This document shows, piece after piece, positions 54,023-62,786 of a stretch of DNA of 64,000 nt. Both the position numbers and the translations under genes were made by a program. How positions within the stretch are numbered: the stretch's first letter is position 1; every line of letters starts with the position of its first letter. The DNA comes from Chryseobacterium sp. Tr-659. Lineage in GTDB: Bacteria > Bacteroidota > Bacteroidia > Flavobacteriales > Weeksellaceae. Location: contig NZ_VWWP01000004.1 of assembly GCF_011752975.1 (NCBI RefSeq), forward strand, positions 124,001-188,000, in the 5' to 3' direction. Below the pieces are notes generated by a model, which worked only from the letters and a program-made list of their open reading frames with translations, ran no database searches and had not been told where the DNA came from.

Positions 54023-54069
54023 TTTTTTTGCCCTGATTAAAATATAAACTATATGAATCTTAAAATATT

Positions 54070-55443
54070 ATGAACTTTTTAAACAAAAACTACACAAAAG
54101 AATGCCTGACTTTGGCTCTGCCTGTGATGCTTACTCAGGTAGGGCAAGTTTCGGTAAACTTATTCGATAATATTATTGTCGGAAAACTTTTGGGTGCCGA
54201 TGCGCTGGCATCCGTTTCATTGGGAAATGCAGTATTTTTCTCCATATTTGTATTGGCACTCGGTTTTTCCTTTGCAATACCGCCACTGGTTTCGGAAGCA
54301 CATTCCAGAGAAGACCATGCAACAATCAATTCCGTGTTCAGCCATGGATTTATCATCAATATGTCTGTAGGGATTATTTTAATGGTCATTCTCCTTTTGG
54401 GAATGCCGCTACTCTATCATTCCGGACAGCCTGCTAAGATCATTCCGGACACCGTAAGCTTCCTGAGCATCATGGTAGTCAGTATGATCCCGTTCATGGC
54501 TTTCCAGACACTTCGTGAGGTTTCTGAAGGTCTGTCATATACGATTGGGGTAACTAAAGCAACCATCATTGCCAATATCATCAATATTGTCCTGAACTAT
54601 GTCTTCATTAAAGGACTTTGGGGAATCCCGCCAATGGGGGTAAAAGGGTCTGCACTGGCTACACTGATCTCCAGAATTTTCATGGTCGTTTTCCTTTATT
54701 TTGTATTGCTTAAAGAAAAAAGAACCAGACGTTACATTAAAGATTTTTCATTGAAAGTTCAGAATTTTTCAAAGAAAATGTTTGATAAAATGGTAAAACT
54801 GGGCCTGCCTACAGCACTGCAAATGTTCTTTGAGGTAACGGCTTTCGCAGGGGCTGCATTCATTTGCGGACTGATCTCTGCCCATGATATTGCCTCTCAC
54901 CAGATCGCATTGAGCATGGCTTCTTTCACCTTCAACTTATGTGTTGGGTTCAGTGTTGCTTCTACGGTAATGATTGGAAGAAAATTGGGAGAACAAAACT
55001 TTGTTGAACTGAGAAAAGTAGGGATCAATAACCTTAAGATCGCTTTTATTTTTATGTGTATCTGTGGGTTGATTTTCATTCTGGGCAGAAATATATTGCC
55101 TACTTTCTTTACGAAAAAAGAAGAAGTGGAAGTTATCACTCTGGCATCAAAGCTAATGATTATTGCTGCTTTATTCCAGCTTTCAGACGGAATCCAGGTA
55201 ACTGCTTTAGGGATGCTAAGAGGGTTACAGGATGTTAAAATACCGTCTATTTATACCTTTATCGCCTATTGGGTCATTACGATTCCATTGGGATATTTCT
55301 TCTGTGTTACATTGGAAATGGGAGCTTTAGGAATGTGGATTGCCTTAGGATTAGGACTGACTGTATCAGCTGTTTTCCTGGTGAAACGATTTTTAAATAT
55401 GTCTGCGAAGAGAATTAAGCAGAATACATCAATAAAAGTATAA
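54070..55443 (+). CDS. MATE family efflux transporter
   Basis: A 457-residue inner-membrane transporter with about 12 hydrophobic helices in two halves. Typical MATE stretches are LALPVMLTQVGQVSVNLFDN, IIVGKLLGADALASVSLGNA and, in the second half, KMVKLGLPTALQMFFEVTAF with AGAAFICGLISAHDIASHQI. It exports cationic drugs or metabolites in exchange for Na+ or H+. The substrate is unknown. It is flanked by terminators on both sides, so it is monocistronic. Confidence 0.9.
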   Translation: MNFLNKNYTKECLTLALPVMLTQVGQVSVNLFDNIIVGKLLGADALASVSLGNAVFFSIFVLALGFSFAIPPLVSEAHSREDHATINSVFSHGFIINMSVGIILMVILLLGMPLLYHSGQPAKIIPDTVSFLSIMVVSMIPFMAFQTLREVSEGLSYTIGVTKATIIANIINIVLNYVFIKGLWGIPPMGVKGSALATLISRIFMVVFLYFVLLKEKRTRRYIKDFSLKVQNFSKKMFDKMVKLGLPTALQMFFEVTAFAGAAFICGLISAHDIASHQIALSMASFTFNLCVGFSVASTVMIGRKLGEQNFVELRKVGINNLKIAFIFMCICGLIFILGRNILPTFFTKKEEVEVITLASKLMIIAALFQLSDGIQVTALGMLRGLQDVKIPSIYTFIAYWVITIPLGYFFCVTLEMGALGMWIALGLGLTVSAVFLVKRFLNMSAKRIKQNTSIKV

Positions 55444-55453
55444 GTAAAAATTG

Positions 55454-55480
55454 ACGCAGAGTTTTAGCTCTGCGTTTTTT
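55454..55480 (+). terminator. Terminator of MATE gene
   Basis: An 8-bp perfect stem ACGCAGAG (55454-55461) / CTCTGCGT (55468-55475) with a 6-nt loop and a following T-tract, 10 bp after the stop codon. Confidence 0.8.
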
Positions 55481-55560
55481 ATTGAATGATAAAAAATAAA
55501 TGCAAATTTTAAAATAAATACTCTTCCACAGATTTCAGAGACTACACCGTAGACATATTA

Positions 55561-56106
55561 TTATATTATAATACCTCCAGATTGAATATACGTTAGTTTT
55601 GCTCCATCAATAAATTCTTCAAAGCTTGTCATTTCATCTGCATTTTCATTATAGAGTTCAAAATAATACTCGGTCGGATTTACCCTATTTTCTAACAAAC
55701 CTAGTAAGACACTTTTTCCCAAAAATTCATCTTGACCAAACATCCAGAAGGAAAATCTTTTAGTCTGAGGATTTATATTTAATAGAGGTAATTCATTTAT
55801 AGCCGCAATCTTCACATGCGGAGTGCCATTAATAGCCATTGGATACAACAAACCACTTCCAAAAATCAATTTAAATTTTTCTCCTACATTTTCGGGAAAT
55901 TCAAGAATGTTAACTACGTTAATAATTGCTTTTGCTTTTTCAAGTTTAACCTGAGATCTTAAATATTTTGAATGTTCCTGTTGTTTATATATCGTTTCAA
56001 AATGTTCTTTTGCAGGATGATATTTCCCGCTATTTATATTTTCTGTTTGTGCTATTCCTTTAATTGCAAAAAAAGCAACAAACATTACTATAAAAATATT
56101 TTTCAT
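55561..56106 (-). CDS. Secreted hypothetical protein
   Basis: A 181-residue exported protein with signal peptide MKNIFIVMFVAFFAIKGIAQ. The mature region has a helix with charged residues (YLRSQVKLEKAKAIINVVNI), then beta-rich stretches (FKLIFGSGLLYPMAING, FSFWMFGQDEFLGKSVLLGL, NPTEYYFELYNENADEMTSF). I recognise no family. It has no T9SS tail, so it is probably periplasmic. The GNAT gene begins upstream on the same strand, 16 bp away, so the two may be co-transcribed. Confidence 0.65.
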   Translation of the reverse strand: MKNIFIVMFVAFFAIKGIAQTENINSGKYHPAKEHFETIYKQQEHSKYLRSQVKLEKAKAIINVVNILEFPENVGEKFKLIFGSGLLYPMAINGTPHVKIAAINELPLLNINPQTKRFSFWMFGQDEFLGKSVLLGLLENRVNPTEYYFELYNENADEMTSFEEFIDGAKLTYIQSGGIII

Positions 56107-56122
56107 ACGATGAAATTAGAAA

Positions 56123-56629
56123 TTATTCTCTTATCCTCTTTCCTAAAATCTTCAAACTTCTTTCAACACCATCCAGAATAGCCACATTCGGCAGACTTCC
56201 CCAATCTTCAAACCCAAAATGCCTGAATAATTTAAGACTCGGTTCATTGTGAAGAAAAATAAGAGCAACGAGATTGTTTACTCCGAATTTACCGGCATTA
56301 TCAATACAATATTGAAGAATAGCTTTACCATACCCTTTTCCTCTGCAAGTTTCGTCCAGATAAATACTTACTTCTACAGTGCCGTTATATGCCGCTCTTT
56401 CGTGAAACGAGCTGAAGCTTACCCATCCGATTATTTGGTTCTGATCATCTTCAACCACCCAAAGCGGTCTTGTCTGAGGATTGTGTTCTTCAAACCACTT
56501 TATTTTGCTTTCCACAGAGACTTCTTCCATATCTGCAGTCACCATTCTTGAAGCAATTGTTGAGTTGTAGATGGCTACAATCTTATTTAAATCTGCCAAT
56601 TCAGCATTCCTGAAATTTAATTTTTCCAT
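56123..56629 (-). CDS. GNAT acetyltransferase (PAT/MnaT-like)
   Basis: A 168-residue N-acetyltransferase. It begins NFRNAELADLNKIVAIYNST, carries WFEEHNPQTRPLWVVEDDQN and IIGWVSFSSFHERAAYNGTV, and has the acetyl-CoA loop ETCRGKGYGKAIL with NNLVALIFLHNEPSLKLFRH after it. This is the phosphinothricin/methionine-sulfoximine acetyltransferase-like group. The actual substrate is unknown. ATG 56629 is preferred; ATG 56641 adds four residues. The secreted hypothetical gene follows closely. Confidence 0.85.
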   Translation of the reverse strand: MEKLNFRNAELADLNKIVAIYNSTIASRMVTADMEEVSVESKIKWFEEHNPQTRPLWVVEDDQNQIIGWVSFSSFHERAAYNGTVEVSIYLDETCRGKGYGKAILQYCIDNAGKFGVNNLVALIFLHNEPSLKLFRHFGFEDWGSLPNVAILDGVERSLKILGKRIRE

Positions 56630-56784
56630 TGATATAAACATTCAACTTAATCTATTGCAAAAATAGCAAATTTTAAAATCACCCCTATAAAATTATGATT
56701 AAATTATTCTATTTTACTATTTACAATATCAACACCCCATAAAAATTGAAGTAAAAAAAACAAAAAATCAATTTTTAAACAAAA

Positions 56785-57363
56785 TCATTTCAAATCTTTC
56801 AAAATCCTATTCAGGCTTCTCATTGTAATTCCCAGATAGGCAGCCATGTCTTCTTTAGATATCCGGATATTTTGTTTCTCCTGCATTTTGAGTAATTGCG
56901 CCAGGGTATGTTCGGTTGTATAAAGTTGTTGGTAAGATGCCCTGCTTGAAGTATTTATAATCCTTTCTGCAAATGACTCTAAAAGAAGATTGTTCAGGAT
57001 AAGATCATTCTTCATCAAAGATTTAAAATAAGGAATTTCAACAGCAAAGGCAGTTATTTCTGTTACGGCTTCAATACTACACAAACAATTGATATCTTTA
57101 ATGAGTTCCACCTCTCCAATCACTTCTCCACTTCCCAGAAATTCTACAATGTATTCTTTTCCGTTTTCTTCTGCGAAATAGCATTTAGCAATTCCTTCTT
57201 TGATAAGCATTACCCTGAAAGATTTTTCATCCTGAATCAATATCTTTTCTCCTTTATGAAAAGACTGCAGCACAATATTTCCATTATGCTTTTGATGGCT
57301 GTAAAGTTCTTCGAGATAGTTTAAAAATGTATGATTCGTCCGTAACATATTCAACCGGGACAA
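56785..57363 (-). CDS. Crp/Fnr family transcriptional regulator
   Basis: A 192-residue regulator. A cyclic-nucleotide-type beta-roll (about 25-110: FHKGEKILIQDEKSFRVMLI, EFLGSGEVIGEVELIKDINC) is followed by a dimer helix and a C-terminal winged helix with RISKEDMAAYLGITMRSLNR. No Fe-S cysteine set typical of FNR is seen; two Cys occur close together (CLCS) but not in the FNR pattern. The effector is unknown. It is divergent from the HAD gene. ATG 57348 is an alternative start. Confidence 0.85.
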   Translation of the reverse strand: MSRLNMLRTNHTFLNYLEELYSHQKHNGNIVLQSFHKGEKILIQDEKSFRVMLIKEGIAKCYFAEENGKEYIVEFLGSGEVIGEVELIKDINCLCSIEAVTEITAFAVEIPYFKSLMKNDLILNNLLLESFAERIINTSSRASYQQLYTTEHTLAQLLKMQEKQNIRISKEDMAAYLGITMRSLNRILKDLK

Positions 57364-57424
57364 ATGTCCTTTCCTGATTTATTTTTTATTCTGATTTTTG
57401 TGAGCAGAAAATTACAAAACAAAA

Positions 57425-58114
57425 ATGAATAATCATATTACAACTATCGCTTTTGATGCTGATGATACGCTTTGGATTAATGAGCCTTATTTTCAGGAAG
57501 CAGAGAAGGAATTCTGCGTACTTCTTGAAGATTATCTCCCACAGCATTCTGTATCACAGGAATTGTTTAAAACAGAAATGCAAAACCTTCATTTGTACGG
57601 ATACGGTGTAAAAGGTTTTATGCTTTGCATGATTGAAACTATCGGCAGAGTTTCCAATAATACAGCACCATTAGAACTTGTGAACAAAGCCATTCAGCTT
57701 GGCCAGGAGCTTCTTCAGAAACCTATTGAATTGTTGAATGGAGTTACTGAAACTCTTGAAAACTTAAAGGGAAAATACAGATTGGTAGTTGCTACCAAAG
57801 GTGATCTGCTGGATCAGGAACGCAAACTGAAAAATTCCGGGCTGCAGGATTATTTTCATCATATTGAAATCATGAGTGATAAAAAAGAACATGATTATAA
57901 AAAACTTCTGAAACACCTTGACTGTAAGCCGGAAAACTTTCTGATGCTCGGAAATTCAATCAAATCGGATGTATTACCGGTATTGGAAATCGGAGGTTCA
58001 GCCGCTCATATTCCTTATCACATTACCTGGACACATGAACAGCATGATATCAATCTGGATCATGAACATTTTATAGAGCTGAAAAGTATTGACGAGATCC
58101 TGAAATATCTTTAA
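57425..58114 (+). CDS. HAD-superfamily hydrolase
   Basis: A 229-residue phosphatase-like enzyme. Motif I is FDADDTLWINEP (nucleophile Asp and acid Asp, near 9-13), a helical cap follows, motif II is VVATKGDLLDQE, motif III Lys lies in HDYKKLLKHL, and motif IV is LMLGNSIKSDVLPV. FDADDTLW is typical of the YjjG/UmpH-like group of small-molecule phosphatases. The substrate is unknown. It is divergently placed from the Crp/Fnr regulator, which may control it. Confidence 0.85.
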   Translation: MNNHITTIAFDADDTLWINEPYFQEAEKEFCVLLEDYLPQHSVSQELFKTEMQNLHLYGYGVKGFMLCMIETIGRVSNNTAPLELVNKAIQLGQELLQKPIELLNGVTETLENLKGKYRLVVATKGDLLDQERKLKNSGLQDYFHHIEIMSDKKEHDYKKLLKHLDCKPENFLMLGNSIKSDVLPVLEIGGSAAHIPYHITWTHEQHDINLDHEHFIELKSIDEILKYL

Positions 58115-58220
58115 TCAGACTATTTTGAATCATTGAGGAAAATTAATCTTCAAGCCATATACTCTTAAGAGTTTTTAATTTTTGGAAAGTCTAACTTTCT
58201 TATTATATTTTTCAACTAAA

Positions 58221-58253
58221 AAAAGCGACTGCTTATGATAAACAGTCGCTTTT
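58221..58253 (-). terminator. Terminator of S9 peptidase gene
   Basis: Arms AAAAGCGACTG (58221-58231) and CAGTCGCTTTT (58243-58253) form an 11-bp perfect stem with an 11-nt loop. A-rich sequence on the left becomes a T-tract on the minus strand. It is 6 bp past the stop of the S9 peptidase gene. Confidence 0.75.
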
Positions 58254-58258
58254 GTCTT

Positions 58259-60661
58259 TTATTTCTTTAAACACTTCTCAAGGAACTGATCTTGTTCCCA
58301 TAGAAGATGTAAGATATTTTCTTTAGCCTGGTATCCGTGGGCTTCTTTTGGAAGAAGAACCATTTTTACCGGAGCTCCAAGATTTTTCAATGCCTGGAAG
58401 TATCTTTCTGTTTGTAATGTGAAAGTTCCCGGATTGTTATCTGCATCACCATGGATAAGAAGAAGAGGCGTCTTCATTTTATCTGCATGCATAAATGGAG
58501 ACATTGTGTTGTAGATCTCCGGAACATCCCAATAGTTTCTCTGTTCACTCTGGAATCCGAAAGGTGTCAAAGTTCTGTTGTAGGCACCACTTCTTGCAAT
58601 TCCACATGCAAAAAGATTAGAATGTGTCAGAAGGTTAGCTGTCATAAAAGCACCATAAGAGTGCCCTCCTACCGCTACTTTCTTTTTATCGATATACCCC
58701 AACTGGTCTACGGCATCAATTGCTGCTGCGGCATTCGCAACCAATTGAGTAATGAAAGTATCGTTCGGTTCTGTTTTCCCTTCTCCAATAATTGGGAAAG
58801 CAGCATCATCAAGAACCGCGTATCCTTTCGTAGTCCAGTATACAAAAGATCCGTAGTACGGGAATGTAAAATCGTTCGGGTTTTGAGTGCTCTGGCCTGC
58901 TGTATTTTTATCTTTATATTCTGTAGGATAAGCCCAAATTAGTAAAGGCAGCTTCTCTTTTTTTGCTTTTCTGTCATAATTAGCAGGAAGGTAAAGGGTT
59001 CCGGTTAAAGTAACTCCATCATTTCTTTTGTAAGTAATTACTTCTTTGTAAACATCTTTAATACTTTCAAAAGGATTTGCAAAGTTAGTTACAGCTTCTT
59101 CTTTATTAGATTTGATATTCTTTTTGAAATAATTAGGATAAAGGCTCGGTGACTGTTGAGTCGTAAGAATTTCACCTTTTGAAGCATTGAGGATATCAAT
59201 AATTTCTTCTTTACCGTTCTTTATATTCGAAGTGTAAAGTCTTTTCTTTTTCAATGATTTCACATCCATCTCATCAATAAAAGGATGCTGCCCGTCTTTA
59301 GTAAATCCGTCTCCAATCAGGTAAGCTTTTCCGCCTTTCATATCTATTACATATCTCCCATACTGATTTTTTGTAGTATTAAAATTTCCCGGATCACTGT
59401 AAACATCCTGATAATTTCTATCATCAAAAACTTTAGATTCTCCGTTATTGGTATCTATCAGATAAGATTTTGTATTTCTTGTGTCATACCAGCCTTCAGA
59501 AACAATGGCATAATGATCATTAGTCCAAGTTACATCACTATATCTTTGTTTTGTTTTGAAGAAAGATTTAGGAGCTGCTGTAAATGGAGCTTCCCAGGTA
59601 AATATCTCGTCTCTGTAATCCGCTGTTTTAGACTGATCTCCTCCATCCAAAGCCTCGGCAAAAGTAAGAGTAGCAGGAGCGTCACTTCTCCAGCCCATAT
59701 CTCTTTTCCCTGTTCTCACAGATGAGAATCCTTTTGGCATGATTTCATTCAAAGGAACTTCATTGACTGTTTTCACAATATTTCCTTTGATATCATACAC
59801 TATTGTTGTTGAAGGAAATCGGTTGAGTGGAACAATATAGGAAAATGGTTTTTTAATCAAAGTAGCCATTAGATAATTGCCGTCCGGAGAAAAACTTAAC
59901 CCGGCATACATATCCTGGTCTTTTAATTTCTTAAGATTTCCTGTAAGATCTACATTATAAATTTCAGAAGCAGTAAGGGTCTCGAAGTTTTTCTCATCCT
60001 GAGGGTTTTTCAAAAGATCCTGGTAAGTTCTGTTCTGAGAAACTTTACCATCTGCTGTTGAAACAATTGGGCCTGTCGGAAGGTCTTTACTTGCATCTAT
60101 AAGAGAAGGTCTGTTTTGCGGAATTACTCTGATCAGTAAGCTCTGAGAGTCATTATACCATACGTATGGCATTCCTAAATTAGCATTCAGATTATCCGCA
60201 GTTATTTTTTTGGCAGAAGCGGTTTCCATATCTACAATCCAAAGTTCTACCCCTTTAGCTGTTGTATTGGTAAATGCCAGTTTTTTTTCATCCGGTGAAA
60301 ATGAAACATATGCAATTTTTGCATTGGAAGGCAGATTTTTCACCTGTACCTCATTTTTATCATTGATCTTTCTGATCTTCAGATTATTTGAGTAGGTCAT
60401 ACTGCTTGAGATATTGGTAACCGGATTGATTCTTAGCCCACCCAGCTTCATTTCCTGCTGGCTGAGATCTTCCAGTGTCTTATAAGTAGGACGATATGTA
60501 AAAACTACCCAATCTTTCTTGCTGTTCATCATCACACTTGGCGGTCTCTGGTAATCTGCAAGCTTCAGAATCTCAGCAGACGGCTTTTGGTAAGTTATAT
60601 TCTCCTGAGCATCATAAAAATTCAGAAATGCCAAAAGGCAAATAGTCAGTTTTATCTTCAT
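58259..60661 (-). CDS. S9 family serine peptidase (prolyl oligopeptidase type)
   Basis: An 800-residue exported peptidase with signal peptide MKIKLTICLLAFLNFYDAQ. A beta-propeller-like region (about 40-530) shows WD-like repeats such as AKIAYVSFSPDEKKLAFTNT and LSFSPDGNYLMATLI. The C-terminal alpha/beta hydrolase domain (about 555-800) has the triad: Ser in GGHSYGAFM, Asp in HGDADNNPG and His in EAHGYQAKE. It probably trims peptides in the periplasm. Family members differ between dipeptidyl-peptidase, acylaminoacyl and glutamyl specificity, and the specificity here is not determined. It is monocistronic. Confidence 0.9.
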   Translation of the reverse strand: MKIKLTICLLAFLNFYDAQENITYQKPSAEILKLADYQRPPSVMMNSKKDWVVFTYRPTYKTLEDLSQQEMKLGGLRINPVTNISSSMTYSNNLKIRKINDKNEVQVKNLPSNAKIAYVSFSPDEKKLAFTNTTAKGVELWIVDMETASAKKITADNLNANLGMPYVWYNDSQSLLIRVIPQNRPSLIDASKDLPTGPIVSTADGKVSQNRTYQDLLKNPQDEKNFETLTASEIYNVDLTGNLKKLKDQDMYAGLSFSPDGNYLMATLIKKPFSYIVPLNRFPSTTIVYDIKGNIVKTVNEVPLNEIMPKGFSSVRTGKRDMGWRSDAPATLTFAEALDGGDQSKTADYRDEIFTWEAPFTAAPKSFFKTKQRYSDVTWTNDHYAIVSEGWYDTRNTKSYLIDTNNGESKVFDDRNYQDVYSDPGNFNTTKNQYGRYVIDMKGGKAYLIGDGFTKDGQHPFIDEMDVKSLKKKRLYTSNIKNGKEEIIDILNASKGEILTTQQSPSLYPNYFKKNIKSNKEEAVTNFANPFESIKDVYKEVITYKRNDGVTLTGTLYLPANYDRKAKKEKLPLLIWAYPTEYKDKNTAGQSTQNPNDFTFPYYGSFVYWTTKGYAVLDDAAFPIIGEGKTEPNDTFITQLVANAAAAIDAVDQLGYIDKKKVAVGGHSYGAFMTANLLTHSNLFACGIARSGAYNRTLTPFGFQSEQRNYWDVPEIYNTMSPFMHADKMKTPLLLIHGDADNNPGTFTLQTERYFQALKNLGAPVKMVLLPKEAHGYQAKENILHLLWEQDQFLEKCLKK

Positions 60662-60722
60662 ATAAATTCATTTTATACGAATGTAGTAAATTTTGAAAGA
60701 TCTATGAAATTAAAAAAATAAG

Positions 60723-60736
60723 ACACCATTTGGTGT
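60723..60736. promoter_or_regulatory. 14-bp palindrome over the -33 region of the peptide gene
   Basis: ACACCATTTGGTGT, a perfect inverted repeat (6-bp arms, 2-bp centre), overlapping the TTG (60730-60732) of the predicted promoter. It may be an operator for the GG-leader peptide, or chance. Confidence 0.4.
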
Positions 60737-60760
60737 TATGTATTTTTTTTGTTATTTTTA
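60730..60760 (+). promoter_or_regulatory. Promoter of GG-leader peptide gene
   Basis: TTG (60730-60732), a 20-bp spacer and TATTTTTA (60753-60760), one mismatch from TAnnTTTG. It predicts a leader of about 20 nt to ATG 60789. Confidence 0.45.
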
Positions 60761-60788
60761 GAATACAAATTAAAATAATAATTATAAT

Positions 60789-60938
60789 ATGAAAAATCTA
60801 AGAAAATTATCAAAGAAAAATCTAAAAACAATTATTGGAGGAAGTGCACCATTATGTGATGCAGGCTATATGGCTTGCAGAGTAAGAGATGAAAACGGAA
60901 AGCTGATCTGGGAGTGCTTACCTCATTGTAATTATTAA
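60789..60938 (+). CDS. GG-leader secreted peptide (bacteriocin-like)
   Basis: A 49-residue peptide with leader MKNLRKLSKKNLKTIIGG (18 residues). The leader matches that of the 9755 peptide in length, MKNL(K/R)KL start and double-glycine end. The predicted core of 31 residues, SAPLCDAGYMACRVRDENGK and then LIWECLPHCNY, has four cysteines, enough for two disulfides. It has a near-consensus promoter with a palindrome and a good terminator 8 bp after the stop, so it is a compact single-gene unit. No exporter is adjacent. Activity is unknown; it could be a bacteriocin, signal or maturation substrate. Confidence 0.75.
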   Translation: MKNLRKLSKKNLKTIIGGSAPLCDAGYMACRVRDENGKLIWECLPHCNY

Positions 60939-60945
60939 GAACAGA

Positions 60946-60974
60946 AAAGGCACTTCATTTCCTGAAGTGCCTTT
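60946..60974 (+). terminator. Terminator of GG-leader peptide gene
   Basis: A 12-bp perfect stem AAAGGCACTTCA (60946-60957) / TGAAGTGCCTTT (60963-60974) with a 5-nt loop and a following T-rich run. It is 8 bp past the peptide stop. Confidence 0.8.
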
Positions 60975-61003
60975 CTTTATTGTGTATCGTTTTTATTGTA
61001 AGA

Positions 61004-61432
61004 TTACCAGTCTGAAGCTCTTTTTCTTCTTTCTATCATATGATCAACAGAAACCTTACCCGCTCCTATTACCATCAGGAGAAGGTAAACAGATAAATAG
61101 ACAAGGCTCATTTCTCTTTTTTCAAAAGGATCTGCTCCATGAACCACAAAAGCGGCAATAACCATTGTAAAGATCAAAAATCCTAAAGAAATTCTTGTAA
61201 AAAGCCCTAGTATAAGTAAGATTGAACAAACAAATTCAGCAAAAACCGTCAAAATCAGGGATATCTGAGGACCAAGCCCCATAAAATCGAAAAATTCAAT
61301 TTTCCCACCTGCCAGCAGCATCTGAAGTTTCGGAAAGCCGTGAGACAGCATTGCAAAACCTACAAACACTCTCACTGCTAACAAAATAATATCTTTAGGT
61401 ATTGAGCTCCAATTTGAATTATTATAGTTCAT
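61004..61432 (-). CDS. DoxX family membrane protein
   Basis: A 142-residue inner-membrane protein with four hydrophobic helices: ILLAVRVFVGFAMLSHGFPK, ISLILTVFAEFVCSILLILG, LGFLIFTMVIAAFVVHGADP and a final VYLSVYLLLMVIGAGKVSV. R-x(5)-F..HG.PK and the FAEF helix are typical of DoxX/DoxD. Roles in redox or thiol stress have been proposed for family members. It is a single gene downstream of era on the same strand, 66 bp apart. Confidence 0.85.
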   Translation of the reverse strand: MNYNNSNWSSIPKDIILLAVRVFVGFAMLSHGFPKLQMLLAGGKIEFFDFMGLGPQISLILTVFAEFVCSILLILGLFTRISLGFLIFTMVIAAFVVHGADPFEKREMSLVYLSVYLLLMVIGAGKVSVDHMIERRKRASDW

Positions 61433-61498
61433 TTACTAAAAAATTTATACTAAGGTAATAAAAATCTTTTAATACAACGGGATTACAGCGTTTTTAGT

Positions 61499-62374
61499 TT
61501 ATCTATACCCGAAATTTTTCAGATCCCTGTCATTCTTTCTCCAATCTTTTTTCACTTTTACAAAAAGATTTAAATGAATTTTTTTGCTGAAGAATTTTTC
61601 AAGGTCTAATCTTGCATCGGTTCCTACTTTTTTGATCGCTTCTCCCTTATGCCCGATAATGATCCCTTTTTGGGTATCTCTTTCTACATAAATGATAGAG
61701 TCTATAAAAATAATTCCTTCTTTTTCTTTGAACTGTTCTGTAACCACTTCCACAGAATATGGAATTTCCTTTTCATAATTCAAAAGAATTTTTTCACGAA
61801 TTGCTTCATTTACGAAAAATCTCTCAGGCTTATCTGTAAACTGATCTTTATCGTAGTAAGGAGGGTTTTCAGGAAGTAAAGATTTTATTTTAGGTAAAAT
61901 GATTTCTGTATTAAAGGCATTCAATGCGGAAATAGGAAGAATTTCAGCTTTTGGAATTTTATTATGCCAATCTTCTACTAACTTTTCAAGGCCTGCCTGA
62001 TCTGTCTGATCTACTTTGTTAAGCAGCAACAATACAGGAACAGGGATTTTGTTTAACTTATCAATTAAAAATTCTGATGGTTCTGCTTTATCAGTAACAT
62101 CTACAATAAACAGGAAAACGTCTGCATCCTGTAGTGAGTCTTTTACAAAATCCATCATTTTTTCCTGCAGTCCATATTTTGGATCCAATACTCCCGGAGT
62201 ATCAGAAAATACGATCTGAAGATCATCTTCATTATAAATACCAAAAATTCTGTGACGGGTTGTCTGAGCTTTCTGCGTTACAATCGCCAGCTTCTCTCCC
62301 ATTAATTGGTTTAGAAGTGTTGATTTCCCGGCATTGGGCTTTCCAACTATATTTACAAATCCAGCTTTGTGCAT
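61499..62374 (-). CDS. era: GTPase Era
   Basis: A 291-residue ribosome-assembly GTPase acting on 16S rRNA. G1 is GKPNAGKST (near 11-19), G2/G3 TTRHR and DTPGV (near 60), G4 NKVD, and a C-terminal KH domain with IYVERDTQKGIIIGHKGEAI. ATG 62374 is the first Met and matches the usual MHKAGFVNIVGKPNAGKST start. A perfect minus-strand -7 box (TAACTTTG, 62402-62395) is 20 bp upstream. DoxX follows. Confidence 0.96.
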   Translation of the reverse strand: MHKAGFVNIVGKPNAGKSTLLNQLMGEKLAIVTQKAQTTRHRIFGIYNEDDLQIVFSDTPGVLDPKYGLQEKMMDFVKDSLQDADVFLFIVDVTDKAEPSEFLIDKLNKIPVPVLLLLNKVDQTDQAGLEKLVEDWHNKIPKAEILPISALNAFNTEIILPKIKSLLPENPPYYDKDQFTDKPERFFVNEAIREKILLNYEKEIPYSVEVVTEQFKEKEGIIFIDSIIYVERDTQKGIIIGHKGEAIKKVGTDARLDLEKFFSKKIHLNLFVKVKKDWRKNDRDLKNFGYR

Positions 62375-62735
62375 AAAAATAATATTACGAACTGCAAAGT
62401 TACTAAAACAAAATCGTCTTTACGGTTAATCTCAATATTTAAAAGAAAAAAGAGAGTTATTCAGCTTTATATGGCTTAACAAAAGGAGGTTAAAAGAGGC
62501 TATATTGCTATTCTTTTTAAGCATAGTCGGTTTTAACCACAAAGTCACAAAAGTTTTTAATCACTTCAGTTCACTTTAGAAAGTTTAGAATTATGCTATA
62601 AAAAGCATACATAAGTGTTGAAAATCTTAGAATTTCATCAATGTCAAACATCTGATGTTCAGATCCTTGTTCAATAAAGATTTAATTATACGGCAATCTT
62701 ATCCTATTATTTTCCTGAAAAACCATCAAATAATT
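62375..62735. other. Intergenic region between era and Crp gene
   Basis: It holds the era -7 box at 62395-62402. The remainder (about 330 bp) shows no convincing frame, RNA gene or repeat. Confidence 0.35.
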
Positions 62736-62767
62736 TTGTATTGAATTATCCAAAACTAATATTTTTG
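62736..62767 (+). promoter_or_regulatory. Promoter of second Crp/Fnr gene
   Basis: TTG (62736-62738), a 21-bp spacer and TATTTTTG (62760-62767), both perfect, 19 bp before ATG 62787. Confidence 0.5.
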
Positions 62768-62786
62768 AATATTAGAATTCATCTTT

